This document shows, piece by piece, positions 26,995 through 36,007 of a stretch of DNA of 64,000 nucleotides (within the stretch, counting starts at the first letter, position 1; each line of letters opens with the position of its first letter). The notes beneath the pieces were generated by a model. The model was given only the letters and a program-made list of their open reading frames with translations, did not search any database and had not been told where the DNA came from. Location: positions 215,769 through 279,768 of the forward strand of contig NZ_BMHP01000005.1 in NCBI RefSeq assembly GCF_014641075.1, given 5' to 3'. This DNA comes from Paenibacillus nasutitermitis. Its GTDB lineage: Bacteria; Bacillota; Bacilli; Paenibacillales; Paenibacillaceae. Both the position numbers and the translations under genes were made by a program.

Positions 26995-27672
26995 CTATCT
27001 AACGGATTGACCGATCATTTTAATAATGATGCTGGAAATCAGCAGTAGCAGCACAATAGAGCTGTAAACGCCAATTGTATAGCTGGTAACGTAAAGGAGA
27101 CCGAATCCCTGATAAAAAAGGAAAGTAATGAGATGAATGGTCATGTTCGTAAAACAAAAGGCGTAGCTTCGAATCATCCAGTTCCGGTGCTGGATGATCC
27201 GTTTCTTTTTGATCTCTATGAGCGCCATAAGGGTGATAACCAGCCATATCATATTAAGAGCATTGAAACCCATACTGCTTATTTTCCCGCCAGTAGCATA
27301 AGGTGCCATGTAGCCGGAAGTAATCACGACAAGAATTACGGACACTAAATAAACATAGCCGTTTATGCGGTGGAATTTGCGGCTTTTTTCAAAAATTCTA
27401 CGGGAAAAGTTTAGCAGCCCCGTCGCCATGGCGATACAGGCAAGCACAACATGAACTCGCATGACGGTTAACCAGACTGGAAGATTAAGCTCTCGCTTCA
27501 GGCCAATTTTACGGCTTAGAAATCCTGTGGCTTCGGGATCGCTAATAAAATGGACCACCAGGGAGTAAAGGATAAATAGAATACTGATACATGCTAAAAG
27601 TCTGTATAATGATTTCCGATTCTTCATGTGGTCCAAAGCTCCCTCCGTTTCGCTTTTATTCCCCATTCGCAT
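26995..27672 (-). CDS. DUF2306 membrane protein
   Basis: About 210-225 residues with six to seven hydrophobic segments. The conserved histidine-containing pieces (VMRVHVVLACIAMATGLLNF, KFHRINGYVYL, QHRNWMIRSYA) match DUF2306, a family with spaced His residues resembling a cytochrome b561-like haem fold (established for the fold, not tested here). The start may be 27672 or 27627 (MKNRKSLY); neither has a strong ribosome-binding site. It begins one base after the stop of the DJ-1/PfpI gene, so the two are cotranscribed. Confidence 0.75.
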   Translation of the reverse strand: MRMGNKSETEGALDHMKNRKSLYRLLACISILFILYSLVVHFISDPEATGFLSRKIGLKRELNLPVWLTVMRVHVVLACIAMATGLLNFSRRIFEKSRKFHRINGYVYLVSVILVVITSGYMAPYATGGKISSMGFNALNMIWLVITLMALIEIKKKRIIQHRNWMIRSYAFCFTNMTIHLITFLFYQGFGLLYVTSYTIGVYSSIVLLLLISSIIIKMIGQSVR

Positions 27673-27673
27673 G

Positions 27674-28705
27674 TCAGGAAACCCGCTTGCCAGTTAATTT
27701 GGATGCCGGCAGTATACCGGCCCTGGCGAATCCGGTCATCTGATCTCCGTCGGCAGCAACTTCGAATTTCAGGTTTAATCGCAGGGGTTTCGTGATGCGC
27801 AGTGACCAGGTAAGCTTGTTGCCTTGAAGTAAAGGGGTTATAAACTGGACCGTCTCCTCCCCTTGTGTGGCCTTGCCTTGGATTGTTCCATTCCTTATGG
27901 AGATGGAGAGCCTGACCTCAAGTTTCCCAACAGGCGTAGCGATTGTCGTATCCCAATCCCCGTCAAAGCAAGAATCCCCGGATGATTTAATGTCTTTGAT
28001 GTGAGACATCCCCGCTTTGTTCGTTGCAATGCTCGTTTCTTCATCAATCACTGCTGCATGATAGTCAGGCGCAATTCCCTCTTCACGCCATACCGTTCCT
28101 CTCCGTTCATATTCGAACAGTTGCTCTATCGCGTGTGCGATGCGCGGCCCAAGCTTTCGTTCTACCAGATACAGCGCTACATCGAGTCCCGATGTAACGC
28201 CGCCGCCGGTAACCAGGTTGCCGCTGTCCACTAAACGTGCCGGAATGGGAGTGGCACCGGTTGCTCCAAGTACATTCATGCCCATATGATGCGTTACTGC
28301 CGGTCTGCCCTCCAGGAGTCCTGCCATGGCGAGCAACAGAGAACCGCCGCAAACTGTGGCGACGATGGTGTCTTTTTGTCCAAGTGCCTGCCTGATCATT
28401 CCGGTCAATTCTGTATTCACGGCCCGCGACAGAATAGCCGGGGGCGAATCGGGACCATCTCCTCTGACGTCGCCCGATGCGCCGGGTACGAGAATGATGC
28501 CCGCTTGTTCCGGGCTCAGTCTGCCGCTCGCTTCAATTTTCAACCCTTTGGTGCCGCTAGCGACGGACCTCGGCCCTTCAGCGGTGACGAGTTCTACACT
28601 TAACGCGTTCTCGGCATACATTTCAGCGGCGCAAAAAACCTCGTAAGGCGCAAGGGCATCCAGAAGATCGAAGCCGTCATAAATCACAATTTGAACCGTT
28701 AACAT
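27674..28705 (-). CDS. DJ-1/PfpI-family protein with C-terminal beta-rich domain
   Basis: 343 residues. Residues 1 to about 195 form the DJ-1/PfpI (isonitrile-hydratase-like) domain: IVIYDGFDLLDALAPYEVF, the nucleophile-elbow cysteine C119 in ATVCGGSLLLA, and HHMGMNVLGATG. The remaining 120 or so residues (GDWDTTIATPVGKLEV, then LKFEVAADGDQMTGFARAG) are beta-strand-rich, look lipocalin-like and are not part of ordinary family members of about 200-230 residues. AAGGAGG stands before the ATG. Enzymatic role unknown: hydratase, protease-like or sensor. Confidence 0.8.
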   Translation of the reverse strand: MLTVQIVIYDGFDLLDALAPYEVFCAAEMYAENALSVELVTAEGPRSVASGTKGLKIEASGRLSPEQAGIILVPGASGDVRGDGPDSPPAILSRAVNTELTGMIRQALGQKDTIVATVCGGSLLLAMAGLLEGRPAVTHHMGMNVLGATGATPIPARLVDSGNLVTGGGVTSGLDVALYLVERKLGPRIAHAIEQLFEYERRGTVWREEGIAPDYHAAVIDEETSIATNKAGMSHIKDIKSSGDSCFDGDWDTTIATPVGKLEVRLSISIRNGTIQGKATQGEETVQFITPLLQGNKLTWSLRITKPLRLNLKFEVAADGDQMTGFARAGILPASKLTGKRVS

Positions 28706-28984
28706 TCATAAACCTCCTTGTATTTACAGTCGGTACGTTGATCCTCGAACCTGGCGGGTCGATCATGGAAAAGTTATTTTATCAGAAGATTCTTCAGCCT
28801 GTGATCGTCCATCTCAGCCGATTTCACCCCTAGCCGTCCGCTTCCGTAAAAAGATCATAACAAATGAATATCTCAAACAACGCCGAAAAACGGTAACAAA
28901 AAAGTAAACATTCCATCACAAAACATGAGATTGCGTTTGCTCTTGTAAATAAAATGATAAACTAGGCTCAAAGGTGGGATATTC
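28706..28984. other. Divergent intergenic region
   Basis: About 280 bp between the DJ-1/PfpI gene and the response-regulator gene. It should contain both promoters. I could not pick a clear -35/-10 pair for either gene, and no hairpin or dyad stands out. Confidence 0.4.
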
Positions 28985-29671
28985 ATGAGCGGAGTCATTA
29001 CGATACTGGTTGTAGACGATGATCAAAGCATTGTCGAACTATTGAGAGACTTTTTGGTGTACGAAAATTTTAAAGTAATAACCGCTTGCGATGCCGTTCA
29101 AGCATGGGCCATATTTGAGCAAAGCTCCATTCATTGTATTGTTCTTGACATCATGATGCCGGGACAAAACGGATTGGAGTTATGCCGGCGGATTCGGACG
29201 GAGAGCAACGTTCCTATCCTTTTCTTGAGCGCACGCAGCGATGATGTGGATAAGATTCGTGGGCTGACGCTCGGCGGCGATGATTATATTATCAAAACCG
29301 CTTCACCCGGTGAGATCGTAGCGAGAATAAAGGCTGTATTGCGGCGTTCCGCTTCTCCGCTGCAAATGGAGGACAGGGTCCTGGATTTTGGCCCTATCAA
29401 ACTGAATTTATCTTCAAGAGAAGTGGCGGTAGATGGAAAAAATGTCATGCTCACACCCAGGGAATATGAGCTGTTACTCCTATTTCTCGAGCACCCCAAG
29501 CATGTTTTTACCTATGAACAGATCCTTTCAAAATTGTGGGATGGAGTGGGCGATAAGCATACGATTCGGGTCCATCTCGGTCGTCTGCGCGAAAAAATCG
29601 AATCCGATCCGAATCACCCTCAATACCTGGTCAACATCTGGGGAGTAGGGTATCGCTTTGAGGGGGGATAG
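28985..29671 (+). CDS. OmpR-family response regulator
   Basis: 228 residues. Receiver domain with acidic pocket VDDDQ and phospho-acceptor D55 (IVLDIMMPG). The C-terminal winged helix (NVMLTPREYELLLLFLEHP through IRVHLGRLREKIE, GVGYRFEGG) binds DNA. The switch position usually reading LTA is LSARSDD, common enough. The histidine kinase starts 2 nt after its stop, so the pair is one operon. Target genes are unknown. Confidence 0.93.
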   Translation: MSGVITILVVDDDQSIVELLRDFLVYENFKVITACDAVQAWAIFEQSSIHCIVLDIMMPGQNGLELCRRIRTESNVPILFLSARSDDVDKIRGLTLGGDDYIIKTASPGEIVARIKAVLRRSASPLQMEDRVLDFGPIKLNLSSREVAVDGKNVMLTPREYELLLLFLEHPKHVFTYEQILSKLWDGVGDKHTIRVHLGRLREKIESDPNHPQYLVNIWGVGYRFEGG

Positions 29672-29672
29672 T

Positions 29673-30998
29673 ATGGGAACTCTTCGCATTCGTTCGTTTA
29701 CCATACTGATTTTTATCGTTCTACTGTTAGTGCCGTGGATCTTCTTTGTTTCTGCCCGCTTCCTGGAGACAGGAACGCTCAGCTTCGCAAATGGAGGGCC
29801 ACAGGGTGAAATATTGCAAAAAAATTTGACTGCGACCATACACCTGATAGAAAGCAACACGGACAAGTGGAGGGATCCAAGTTGGCAAATTGAATTGCAT
29901 AACCAATTGGAGCAGACCCGGATGGAGGCGGTGATTGTATCCGCTTCAGATCATGAAATTTACCGGTCTAATCCAAAGAGCTCCAGCAGATTGTCGTCAA
30001 GTGAACGGTTCTCTGTCATAGAGGACGGCCGGTTACTTGGAAAGGTTGTCCTTTATATACCGAAATCAAATACCATGCCAATCATCTCCATGTTGGCCGG
30101 ATTATTGCTGGCTTTCTTTATTATCGGTATTGAATTCCGAAGATTCCTTCTGAAGCCTCTCGAACGGATGAGCATTGCAGCTAGACAAATCGCCGCTGGG
30201 GATTGGGAGGTTGAATTGCCTCGGTCCAGAATCACCGAAATCTCAGAGGTACGGGATGGTTTCGATGTGATGGTGAGAGGACTCCGGGCATCTTTTCAAA
30301 AACAAGCGGAATTGGAGGAAGAACGCCGATTCGTGATCACAGCAATCGCGCATGATTTACGAACCCCATTGTTCGCCTTACGAGGTTACCTGGACGGTCT
30401 GGAGCAAGGCATCGCCCAGTCTCCAGATCAAATAACTAAATATATAGCAGTATGTAAAGAGAAATCGGCGCAATTAGACCGATTAGTAGAGGACCTTTTC
30501 ACATTTGCAAAGATGGAGCATGTAGAGATGAAACGCCACAACAAGATAATGGATCTTAAAATCATCATCCAGAAGTCCATTGACAGTCTAAGTCCTTTAG
30601 CCCGGCAGAAGCACATCTCGATCTCAAGCCATCTTTCAGATGACTGCTTCATTAAAGGCGACATGCAATTATTGGAACGTGTGATGAACAACTTGTTGGA
30701 TAATGCCGTCAGGTACACACCATCCTATGGCGAAATTACTATCCAGTGTTATCAAGTGGATAACAAGATAAAGTTTACGATACATGATACGGGGCCAGGC
30801 TTCTCCTTGGAAGAATTGCAGCGAATTTTTGAACCTCTGTATCGTGGCGAAGGATCTAGAAATCGCTCAACCGGGGGCAGCGGACTAGGATTAGCCATCT
30901 CGCAAAAAATTGTAAGGCTGCACGGAGGTGAACTTTCCGCCGATAATCATTCGGAGGGCGGCGCACTGTTAACTGGCTGGGTACCTGTAGCTCTATGA
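29673..30998 (+). CDS. Membrane sensor histidine kinase
   Basis: About 441 residues. Two membrane helices (FTILIFIVLLLVPWIFFVSA; MPIISMLAGLLLAFFIIGI) frame an extracytoplasmic domain of about 120 residues. Then HAMP, the H box IAHDLRTPLFALRGY, N box NNLLDNAVRYTP, and G boxes DTGPGFS and GGSGLGLAIS. AGGGGGG six nt upstream favours ATG 29673 over the TTG at 29658. Phosphorylates the preceding OmpR-type regulator. Signal unknown. Confidence 0.92.
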   Translation: MGTLRIRSFTILIFIVLLLVPWIFFVSARFLETGTLSFANGGPQGEILQKNLTATIHLIESNTDKWRDPSWQIELHNQLEQTRMEAVIVSASDHEIYRSNPKSSSRLSSSERFSVIEDGRLLGKVVLYIPKSNTMPIISMLAGLLLAFFIIGIEFRRFLLKPLERMSIAARQIAAGDWEVELPRSRITEISEVRDGFDVMVRGLRASFQKQAELEEERRFVITAIAHDLRTPLFALRGYLDGLEQGIAQSPDQITKYIAVCKEKSAQLDRLVEDLFTFAKMEHVEMKRHNKIMDLKIIIQKSIDSLSPLARQKHISISSHLSDDCFIKGDMQLLERVMNNLLDNAVRYTPSYGEITIQCYQVDNKIKFTIHDTGPGFSLEELQRIFEPLYRGEGSRNRSTGGSGLGLAISQKIVRLHGGELSADNHSEGGALLTGWVPVAL

Positions 30999-31114
30999 AA
31001 TAAGGCAGCGGCGGCCATTACGCTTTGATACCCCCGCGCTTAAACATATCTGGAATCTCGGGGTTCTCAACCATGCCATAAGGTATAGGAGCGAATAGGC
31101 GCATTAAACTGCAC

Positions 31115-31144
31115 ACAAAAAGCACTCTGCCGAGTGCTTTTTGT
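31115..31144. terminator. Bidirectional rho-independent terminator
   Basis: Perfect 13-bp stem (ACAAAAAGCACTC / GAGTGCTTTTTGT) with TGCC loop. It ends both the two-component operon from the left and the glycan-import operon from the right. Confidence 0.9.
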
Positions 31145-31171
31145 AGATATGGCTATCCTTCAGCTGTGTTT

Positions 31172-32002
31172 TCATCCTTTCACGGATCCGATCGTAATTC
31201 CGGAAACGATCTTGCCGGATACGAATAAATACAGAATAAACGTAGGTAAAAAGACGATCATCGACGCTGCGAATATCCCGGCATAATTGCCGGAATTGGT
31301 ATATCCATTAACGATAGACTGAAGCGCGAGAGCCAGTGTGTGCGTTTTGTCGTTGTTTGCGAATATGAGTGCAAAAAAGTAATCGTTCCAAACCGACATG
31401 AAGTTAAAGATCGTAAGCGTCAATATCCCAGGCTGTGCGATCGGCATAATGATTCGTATAAAGGCTTTAATCGGACCGCACCCGTCAATTGCGGCCGATT
31501 CCTCCAGTTCTTTCGGAATCGAAGAGAAAAATCCAGTCAGCAAAAACACGCCGAAAGGCACATTCACAAAAATATAGATCAGGATCAATGTCAGAATGGA
31601 ACCCGTCAACTTCAACGAAACGAACAATGAGAATAAAGGAATAGAGATGAGCAATCCAGGGATCGATAAGGCCGAAACGAACATCGTATCCACGAGTTTT
31701 TTTCCTCTGAACGTCACGCGCCCCAGAATATAAGCGGCAGGAGCCGCAACTGCGACGATACCGAAACATGCCGCCGTCGTATAAATGACGCTGTTAAGAA
31801 AATACCGGCCTATGCTTTCTAATTCGAACAGATTCGTATAATTCGAGAAATGAAACCCGCTATGAAGCAAGCGATTGGTGAATATTTCTCTCGTCGTGCT
31901 GAAAGATGCGAGAAACGTATAACCGAACAGCACGAGCGTAAACAATAACCAGAAAACAAGCGGAATATAAGCAACAACCCGAATCGATTTTTTGTTTTTC
32001 AC
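31172..32002 (-). CDS. Sugar ABC transporter permease (MalG type)
   Basis: 276-residue permease with six hydrophobic helices and the EAA coupling loop (LEESAAIDGCGPIKAFIRIIMPIAQPG) that contacts the ATPase. GTG start (32000-32002) after GGGGGG. The second permease of the importer ends 10 nt upstream. No ATPase gene lies in the cluster, so a shared MsmX-like ATPase is expected, as for many carbohydrate importers in Bacillota. Confidence 0.93.
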   Translation of the reverse strand: MKNKKSIRVVAYIPLVFWLLFTLVLFGYTFLASFSTTREIFTNRLLHSGFHFSNYTNLFELESIGRYFLNSVIYTTAACFGIVAVAAPAAYILGRVTFRGKKLVDTMFVSALSIPGLLISIPLFSLFVSLKLTGSILTLILIYIFVNVPFGVFLLTGFFSSIPKELEESAAIDGCGPIKAFIRIIMPIAQPGILTLTIFNFMSVWNDYFFALIFANNDKTHTLALALQSIVNGYTNSGNYAGIFAASMIVFLPTFILYLFVSGKIVSGITIGSVKG

Positions 32003-32012
32003 ATCGTCCCCC

Positions 32013-32921
32013 CTAGTACTCCAAGCGATCTTTGCGGAAAAATAAATTGATCAAATAGGATAAGGCAAGAATGGCCAACATAATCATCACGCCGATGGTT
32101 GCACCCGCACCGACATTGAATGCTTCCTGCTGGTACGCGGTTTTATCGGCCCCGAATACCTTTAGATACATATAATAGCCCGGCGTCATCGTTTGGGGGT
32201 TCTTCAATCCGAATACGGCTGACCAAACAAAGAAATTAAGCGCCGAAATAGTCCATAGCACCAAAGTCGTTCGAAATACGTCGCGCAGCAGCGGCAGCGT
32301 AATCATGAAAAATTTACGAAAAACCCCGGCTCCTTCAAGCAGCGCCGCTTCGTAATAATCCAAGGGAATCCGATCCATCCCCGCTCCGAGAATAAGCATG
32401 AAATAACCGATGGATCCGAAGCAGTAAGCCAGAAGCATGGATAAGAAAATATGCTGATCGTCCGTCCACTGGATGCTTGCAAGCCCCGTCAATCCAAAAA
32501 ACTTAAAAAAGCCGGTCAAAAATCCGAAACTGGAGTTAAAAATATACTGCAGCCACACGACGGATAACACGACAACCGATACGGTATTCGGAAGAAAAAT
32601 GAGCGAGCGCCAGAAACCTTTGCCTCGAACCCCCGAAGAAATAATGGCCGCGAATAGAAAAGCCAGAATAAAAATAATTACCCCACCGGCAATCCATATG
32701 ACAATGACATTCCGCACGGAACCTACAAAATAAGAATTGTGAATCAAAGCTTCATAATTATCCAAACCCACGAAACGCCATTCTGCAATTTTGCTCGATA
32801 AAGCGGGGATCTCATAAAAGCTCATAAGAGCAGCCCGAACGGTCGGGTATAAAAAGATCAATAAGTAAATCGTGACAGCCGGAAAAAGGAATAGGGCGAT
32901 TACCGACTTTTTGAGCTTCAA
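32013..32921 (-). CDS. Sugar ABC transporter permease (MalF type)
   Basis: About 302 residues with six helices and the EAA loop YYEAALLEGAGVFRKFFMITLPLL. AGGAGG lies 8 nt before a TTG at 32919-32921, while the GTG at 32928-32930 touches it, so the TTG is the better start (MKLKKSVIALFLFP). It pairs with the MalG-type permease downstream and the lipoprotein upstream to form a carbohydrate uptake-1 family importer. Confidence 0.9.
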   Translation of the reverse strand: MKLKKSVIALFLFPAVTIYLLIFLYPTVRAALMSFYEIPALSSKIAEWRFVGLDNYEALIHNSYFVGSVRNVIVIWIAGGVIIFILAFLFAAIISSGVRGKGFWRSLIFLPNTVSVVVLSVVWLQYIFNSSFGFLTGFFKFFGLTGLASIQWTDDQHIFLSMLLAYCFGSIGYFMLILGAGMDRIPLDYYEAALLEGAGVFRKFFMITLPLLRDVFRTTLVLWTISALNFFVWSAVFGLKNPQTMTPGYYMYLKVFGADKTAYQQEAFNVGAGATIGVMIMLAILALSYLINLFFRKDRLEY

Positions 32922-32965
32922 CGATAACACCTCCTAAAGCTACATGCCATATTCCTAAACGATAG

Positions 32966-33000
32966 CGATATGCGGTAACCGCTACGACTACCGCATATCG
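32966..33000 (-). promoter_or_regulatory. Intercistronic hairpin between binding protein and permease genes
   Basis: Perfect 12-bp stem (CGATATGCGGTA / TACCGCATATCG) with an 11-nt loop; a competing outer stem AAACGATA / TATCGTTT is also possible. There is no T-run on the minus strand, so it is less like a terminator and more like an mRNA stabiliser or attenuator that would keep binding-protein levels above permease levels. Confidence 0.6.
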
Positions 33001-33020
33001 TTTAAGGCACAGATGTAATG

Positions 33021-34430
33021 TTATTGTCCCGCGTAATATTTTTTGGCAGCTTCCATCATTTTCGTTACATACTGCTCGGCATTGATTTTACCTGTGATTA
33101 ATTCCATAAATACCGGTATGATCGATACGGAAGCGAAATCTCCGGCATTGTTGATTCCGCCTCCCCAAGGTATATTGACACTTGCGTTTTCAAACGCTAC
33201 AGAAGCATCCTTCAGAGGCTCCGGCCATGCCGTATCGATCGTAGCCGGTATAGCCAACGCTTCCTTCACCATACCTTCTTGTGCCTTTTTGCTAACCAGG
33301 TATTTGACAAGCTCGAACGCCGCCGGGATGTTCTTGCTGTTTTTATTCATTAATATTCCTTGTGAACCGAAGGTAAGCCCTTGCTGCCCGCCTTTTCCGT
33401 TGCCGTTCGACACGTTCGGAAATTGAAATGATCCCCACTTGAAATCTGGTCCGGCCGTGTTGGATACTTCGATTGGCAACCATGTCCCGTTCAAATAAGT
33501 TGCCGATTGTCCTAGAACGAGATCCTGCTGAGCCGCGGGATACTTGCTGCCGGCGATTTTCTCCGAGAAATACCCCTTCTCCCTCATCATCACGATATCA
33601 TTCGCGAATTGATGAACGATAGGATCGTTCCACATTTCGCCCGTTTTGTCTTTGACCAATTGATCCACCCAATCGCTGCCCATCGCGCTGCTCAGGTAAC
33701 CTCCGATAAACAGATCGCGGTAGGCGTCATCGAACGTAATAGGCGCTACTCCGGACTTTTTAATCATTTCGCAGACTCCAAGGAACTCCTCCCAAGTGGT
33801 CGGGACGGCGGTAACCCCGGCTTTTTCGTATACTTCTTTATTGTAAAAGAACAGCACCGCGTAAGGCTGTTGCGGAATCGCATAACCCCCCTCTTCCAGC
33901 CCTACGCTCGAGGACAACGTATTGACCCAAGTCATAAGGCTCGGTTGGATGGAGTCCTTCACTGACTTGTCCATACCGAGGGCGTTTTCCGATAGCAAAT
34001 CGTCGAGCTTAAAAACATGCTCTTTCAAGGTCGCTAATCCGCCGCCGCCTGAGGGATCCCCTTCCCAGATATCCACTTGTTCGCCGCCATCCAATGCGGG
34101 TTTAATCAGTTTGAACAAATCTCGCCCATTGAATTTCACTTCAACCTCCACCTGAGGATTGGCTGCCTTAAAATCGGCTACCGCAGCTTCAATGACTTTG
34201 GCTTGCGGTTCCGAACTGCTCCACATGGACCAGAACACGACTTTCCCCTCCAACTTACCGGCACTCTTCCCCGAATCGGAAGAAGACGGATCGACGCTCT
34301 CAGCACTGTCAGCAGGAGCCGTAGGGCTTTCATTGCTTGTTTTGTCGGATTGGCCGCATGCAGCGAATAGTGATACGAATAACGCGAAGAAAAGTGACAA
34401 CATCGAAAATTTTCTCAACCTTCTGTTCAT
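33021..34430 (-). CDS. Sugar-binding lipoprotein of the ABC importer
   Basis: 469 residues, family 1 extracellular solute-binding protein. Lipoprotein signal with lipobox FAACGQ, a Ser/Asp linker, GKVVFWSMWSSSEPQAKV at the start of the mature domain, and aromatic sugar-binding features. GGGAGG precedes the ATG. It captures oligosaccharide at the membrane and delivers it to the two permeases downstream. The ligand may be the product of the GH101-like enzyme encoded at the other end of the cluster (inference). Confidence 0.92.
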   Translation of the reverse strand: MNRRLRKFSMLSLFFALFVSLFAACGQSDKTSNESPTAPADSAESVDPSSSDSGKSAGKLEGKVVFWSMWSSSEPQAKVIEAAVADFKAANPQVEVEVKFNGRDLFKLIKPALDGGEQVDIWEGDPSGGGGLATLKEHVFKLDDLLSENALGMDKSVKDSIQPSLMTWVNTLSSSVGLEEGGYAIPQQPYAVLFFYNKEVYEKAGVTAVPTTWEEFLGVCEMIKKSGVAPITFDDAYRDLFIGGYLSSAMGSDWVDQLVKDKTGEMWNDPIVHQFANDIVMMREKGYFSEKIAGSKYPAAQQDLVLGQSATYLNGTWLPIEVSNTAGPDFKWGSFQFPNVSNGNGKGGQQGLTFGSQGILMNKNSKNIPAAFELVKYLVSKKAQEGMVKEALAIPATIDTAWPEPLKDASVAFENASVNIPWGGGINNAGDFASVSIIPVFMELITGKINAEQYVTKMMEAAKKYYAGQ

Positions 34431-34550
34431 CTGAATTGCCTCCCGGGTTCATAATCTTGCGTACTAGATCAGTATACAAAGAGGGTACCCGCCCTAACAT
34501 TGACGGGATTGTACAAAATCTGCATGAAATTATCCGATTTCTTCGCACGC

Positions 34551-34586
34551 AAAAAGAGCGCCACAGATTTTACATCATGTGCGCTC
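34551..34586 (-). terminator. Probable terminator after the second binding protein
   Basis: On the minus strand GAGCGCAC pairs with GTGGCGCTC (one bulge), followed by TTTTTGC. It separates the sensor-linked binding-protein gene from the importer operon, suggesting the importer has its own promoter in the 120 bp that follow. Confidence 0.6.
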
Positions 34587-34619
34587 ATTTCCGATAGGTA
34601 TAGCTCTAATTCGGCCGCG

Positions 34620-35990
34620 TCAGGGGGATAACTCGCGAAGTGCGGCAGATGTCGTCTCCAGTTTATCCTGCCATTGTTCGACGGTTGCCGTCCCCTCCAT
34701 GATATGGCCGATCGTATCCCACAAGTCGTCGTTAATGTTGATTGTCGTGCGAGGCGTCGCTTTCCATTGGTAAATAATAGGGGTTACTCCGCGTTCCATA
34801 ATTTTTATTGAATCATAGAAAACGGAAGAAATATAGGGTTTAGCTATCTCAGCGCCGTTTTTCAATGCCACGATATTTTGGGTTTTCTCCGCATTCAGCC
34901 TCGCGACGTCCTCTTTATACTGATACTTTAGAAACTCTTTGGCCAGTTCGATATTTTTGGCTTTAGCCGGAATGTACATACTATCGAAGAAAATCGTTAC
35001 ATACGGTTTATCCCCTTTCTTAAATACCGGGGGGGATAGGAAACCGAATTCGAATCCGTTTTCCCTGGGCGAATCCTTCATTTCATTTTCGATCCAGGTG
35101 CCGCATGGAATGAATAACGCTTTTCCTTGGAGGAAATCGGCTTGGGCTTGGATGTGATTAAGCGCCACCGTGCCGGGCATCAAATACCCTTTTCGGGCAA
35201 TCTCTTCGTAAAGCTCCATCGTTCTTCGTACGGCTTCGGTCTTAAACGCTCCGGGTTCGTAATGTTCAGCTTTCCTGATGGCCTCCATTCCGCCTTGAGA
35301 CGCTACCGCGGGCCAAAATACGGATTCGTTATAACCTGCATAAACGCCTTGGTAAGTGAACAGGTAACGTCCGTCCTCCCGGGCAATTTCGCCGAGCTCC
35401 ATAAATTCGTCCCACGTCTCAGGTACTTTCCAGCCTTTTTCCTCGAATAAGTTTTTGTTGTATATCAAACCTAGCGATGAGGTGTGGAACGGGGCGTAAT
35501 AAATTTTACCGTCGCCTATCGGCTTCGCATATTCCAATATGCCATCGATCAGTTTGCTTTTCAACGGTGTATCCTCATCAAGCGCCTGGCCTTCGAATAC
35601 TTCCGTCAAATCGAGAAGGAGCTTGTCTTCCATCATGGCCTTAATCGTTTGGGTACTCTCGCTCTGGGGGACGTAAATGAAGTCGGGAGGATTTCCGGTA
35701 ACGATTTGGGGCTTCAACATTTCCATGATTTTAGGACTCGAAATCAGATTGACCTTAATGTCCGGGTAATCGTGCTCGAATTTCTGGATGACCGCAGTCC
35801 AATAGTCCTTGCTTTGCCCACCTTCGAATACGGCGACGTTCAATTCCTTTTTGGCGAAATCTTTCTTCGTCTGCCGAGTGTCAGCCTGATCAGGCTGATC
35901 TTGCGTTCTGACACAAGCCGCAAGGACAAGCAACGCGAGTATGACGTACATACATAAGGGTATAACTCGTACCTTTCCCAGTCGCCTCAT
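34620..35990 (-). CDS. Second sugar-binding lipoprotein, adjacent to the sensor kinase genes
   Basis: About 456 residues; family 1 solute-binding protein. Signal peptide with lipobox LLVLAACVR. The second ATG (35990) is the better start, 7 nt after GGGGG; the first (35996) is only 1 nt away. The body shows KELNVAVFEGGQSKDYW and NPPDFIYVPQSES typical of the family. It is immediately downstream of the YesN-type regulator and separated from the importer by a terminator, so it may serve as a sensory partner of the YesM-type kinase or as an alternative receptor. This role is inferred. Confidence 0.85.
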   Translation of the reverse strand: MRRLGKVRVIPLCMYVILALLVLAACVRTQDQPDQADTRQTKKDFAKKELNVAVFEGGQSKDYWTAVIQKFEHDYPDIKVNLISSPKIMEMLKPQIVTGNPPDFIYVPQSESTQTIKAMMEDKLLLDLTEVFEGQALDEDTPLKSKLIDGILEYAKPIGDGKIYYAPFHTSSLGLIYNKNLFEEKGWKVPETWDEFMELGEIAREDGRYLFTYQGVYAGYNESVFWPAVASQGGMEAIRKAEHYEPGAFKTEAVRRTMELYEEIARKGYLMPGTVALNHIQAQADFLQGKALFIPCGTWIENEMKDSPRENGFEFGFLSPPVFKKGDKPYVTIFFDSMYIPAKAKNIELAKEFLKYQYKEDVARLNAEKTQNIVALKNGAEIAKPYISSVFYDSIKIMERGVTPIIYQWKATPRTTININDDLWDTIGHIMEGTATVEQWQDKLETTSAALRELSP

Positions 35991-36007
35991 CTGCATACCC
36001 CCTTCTC

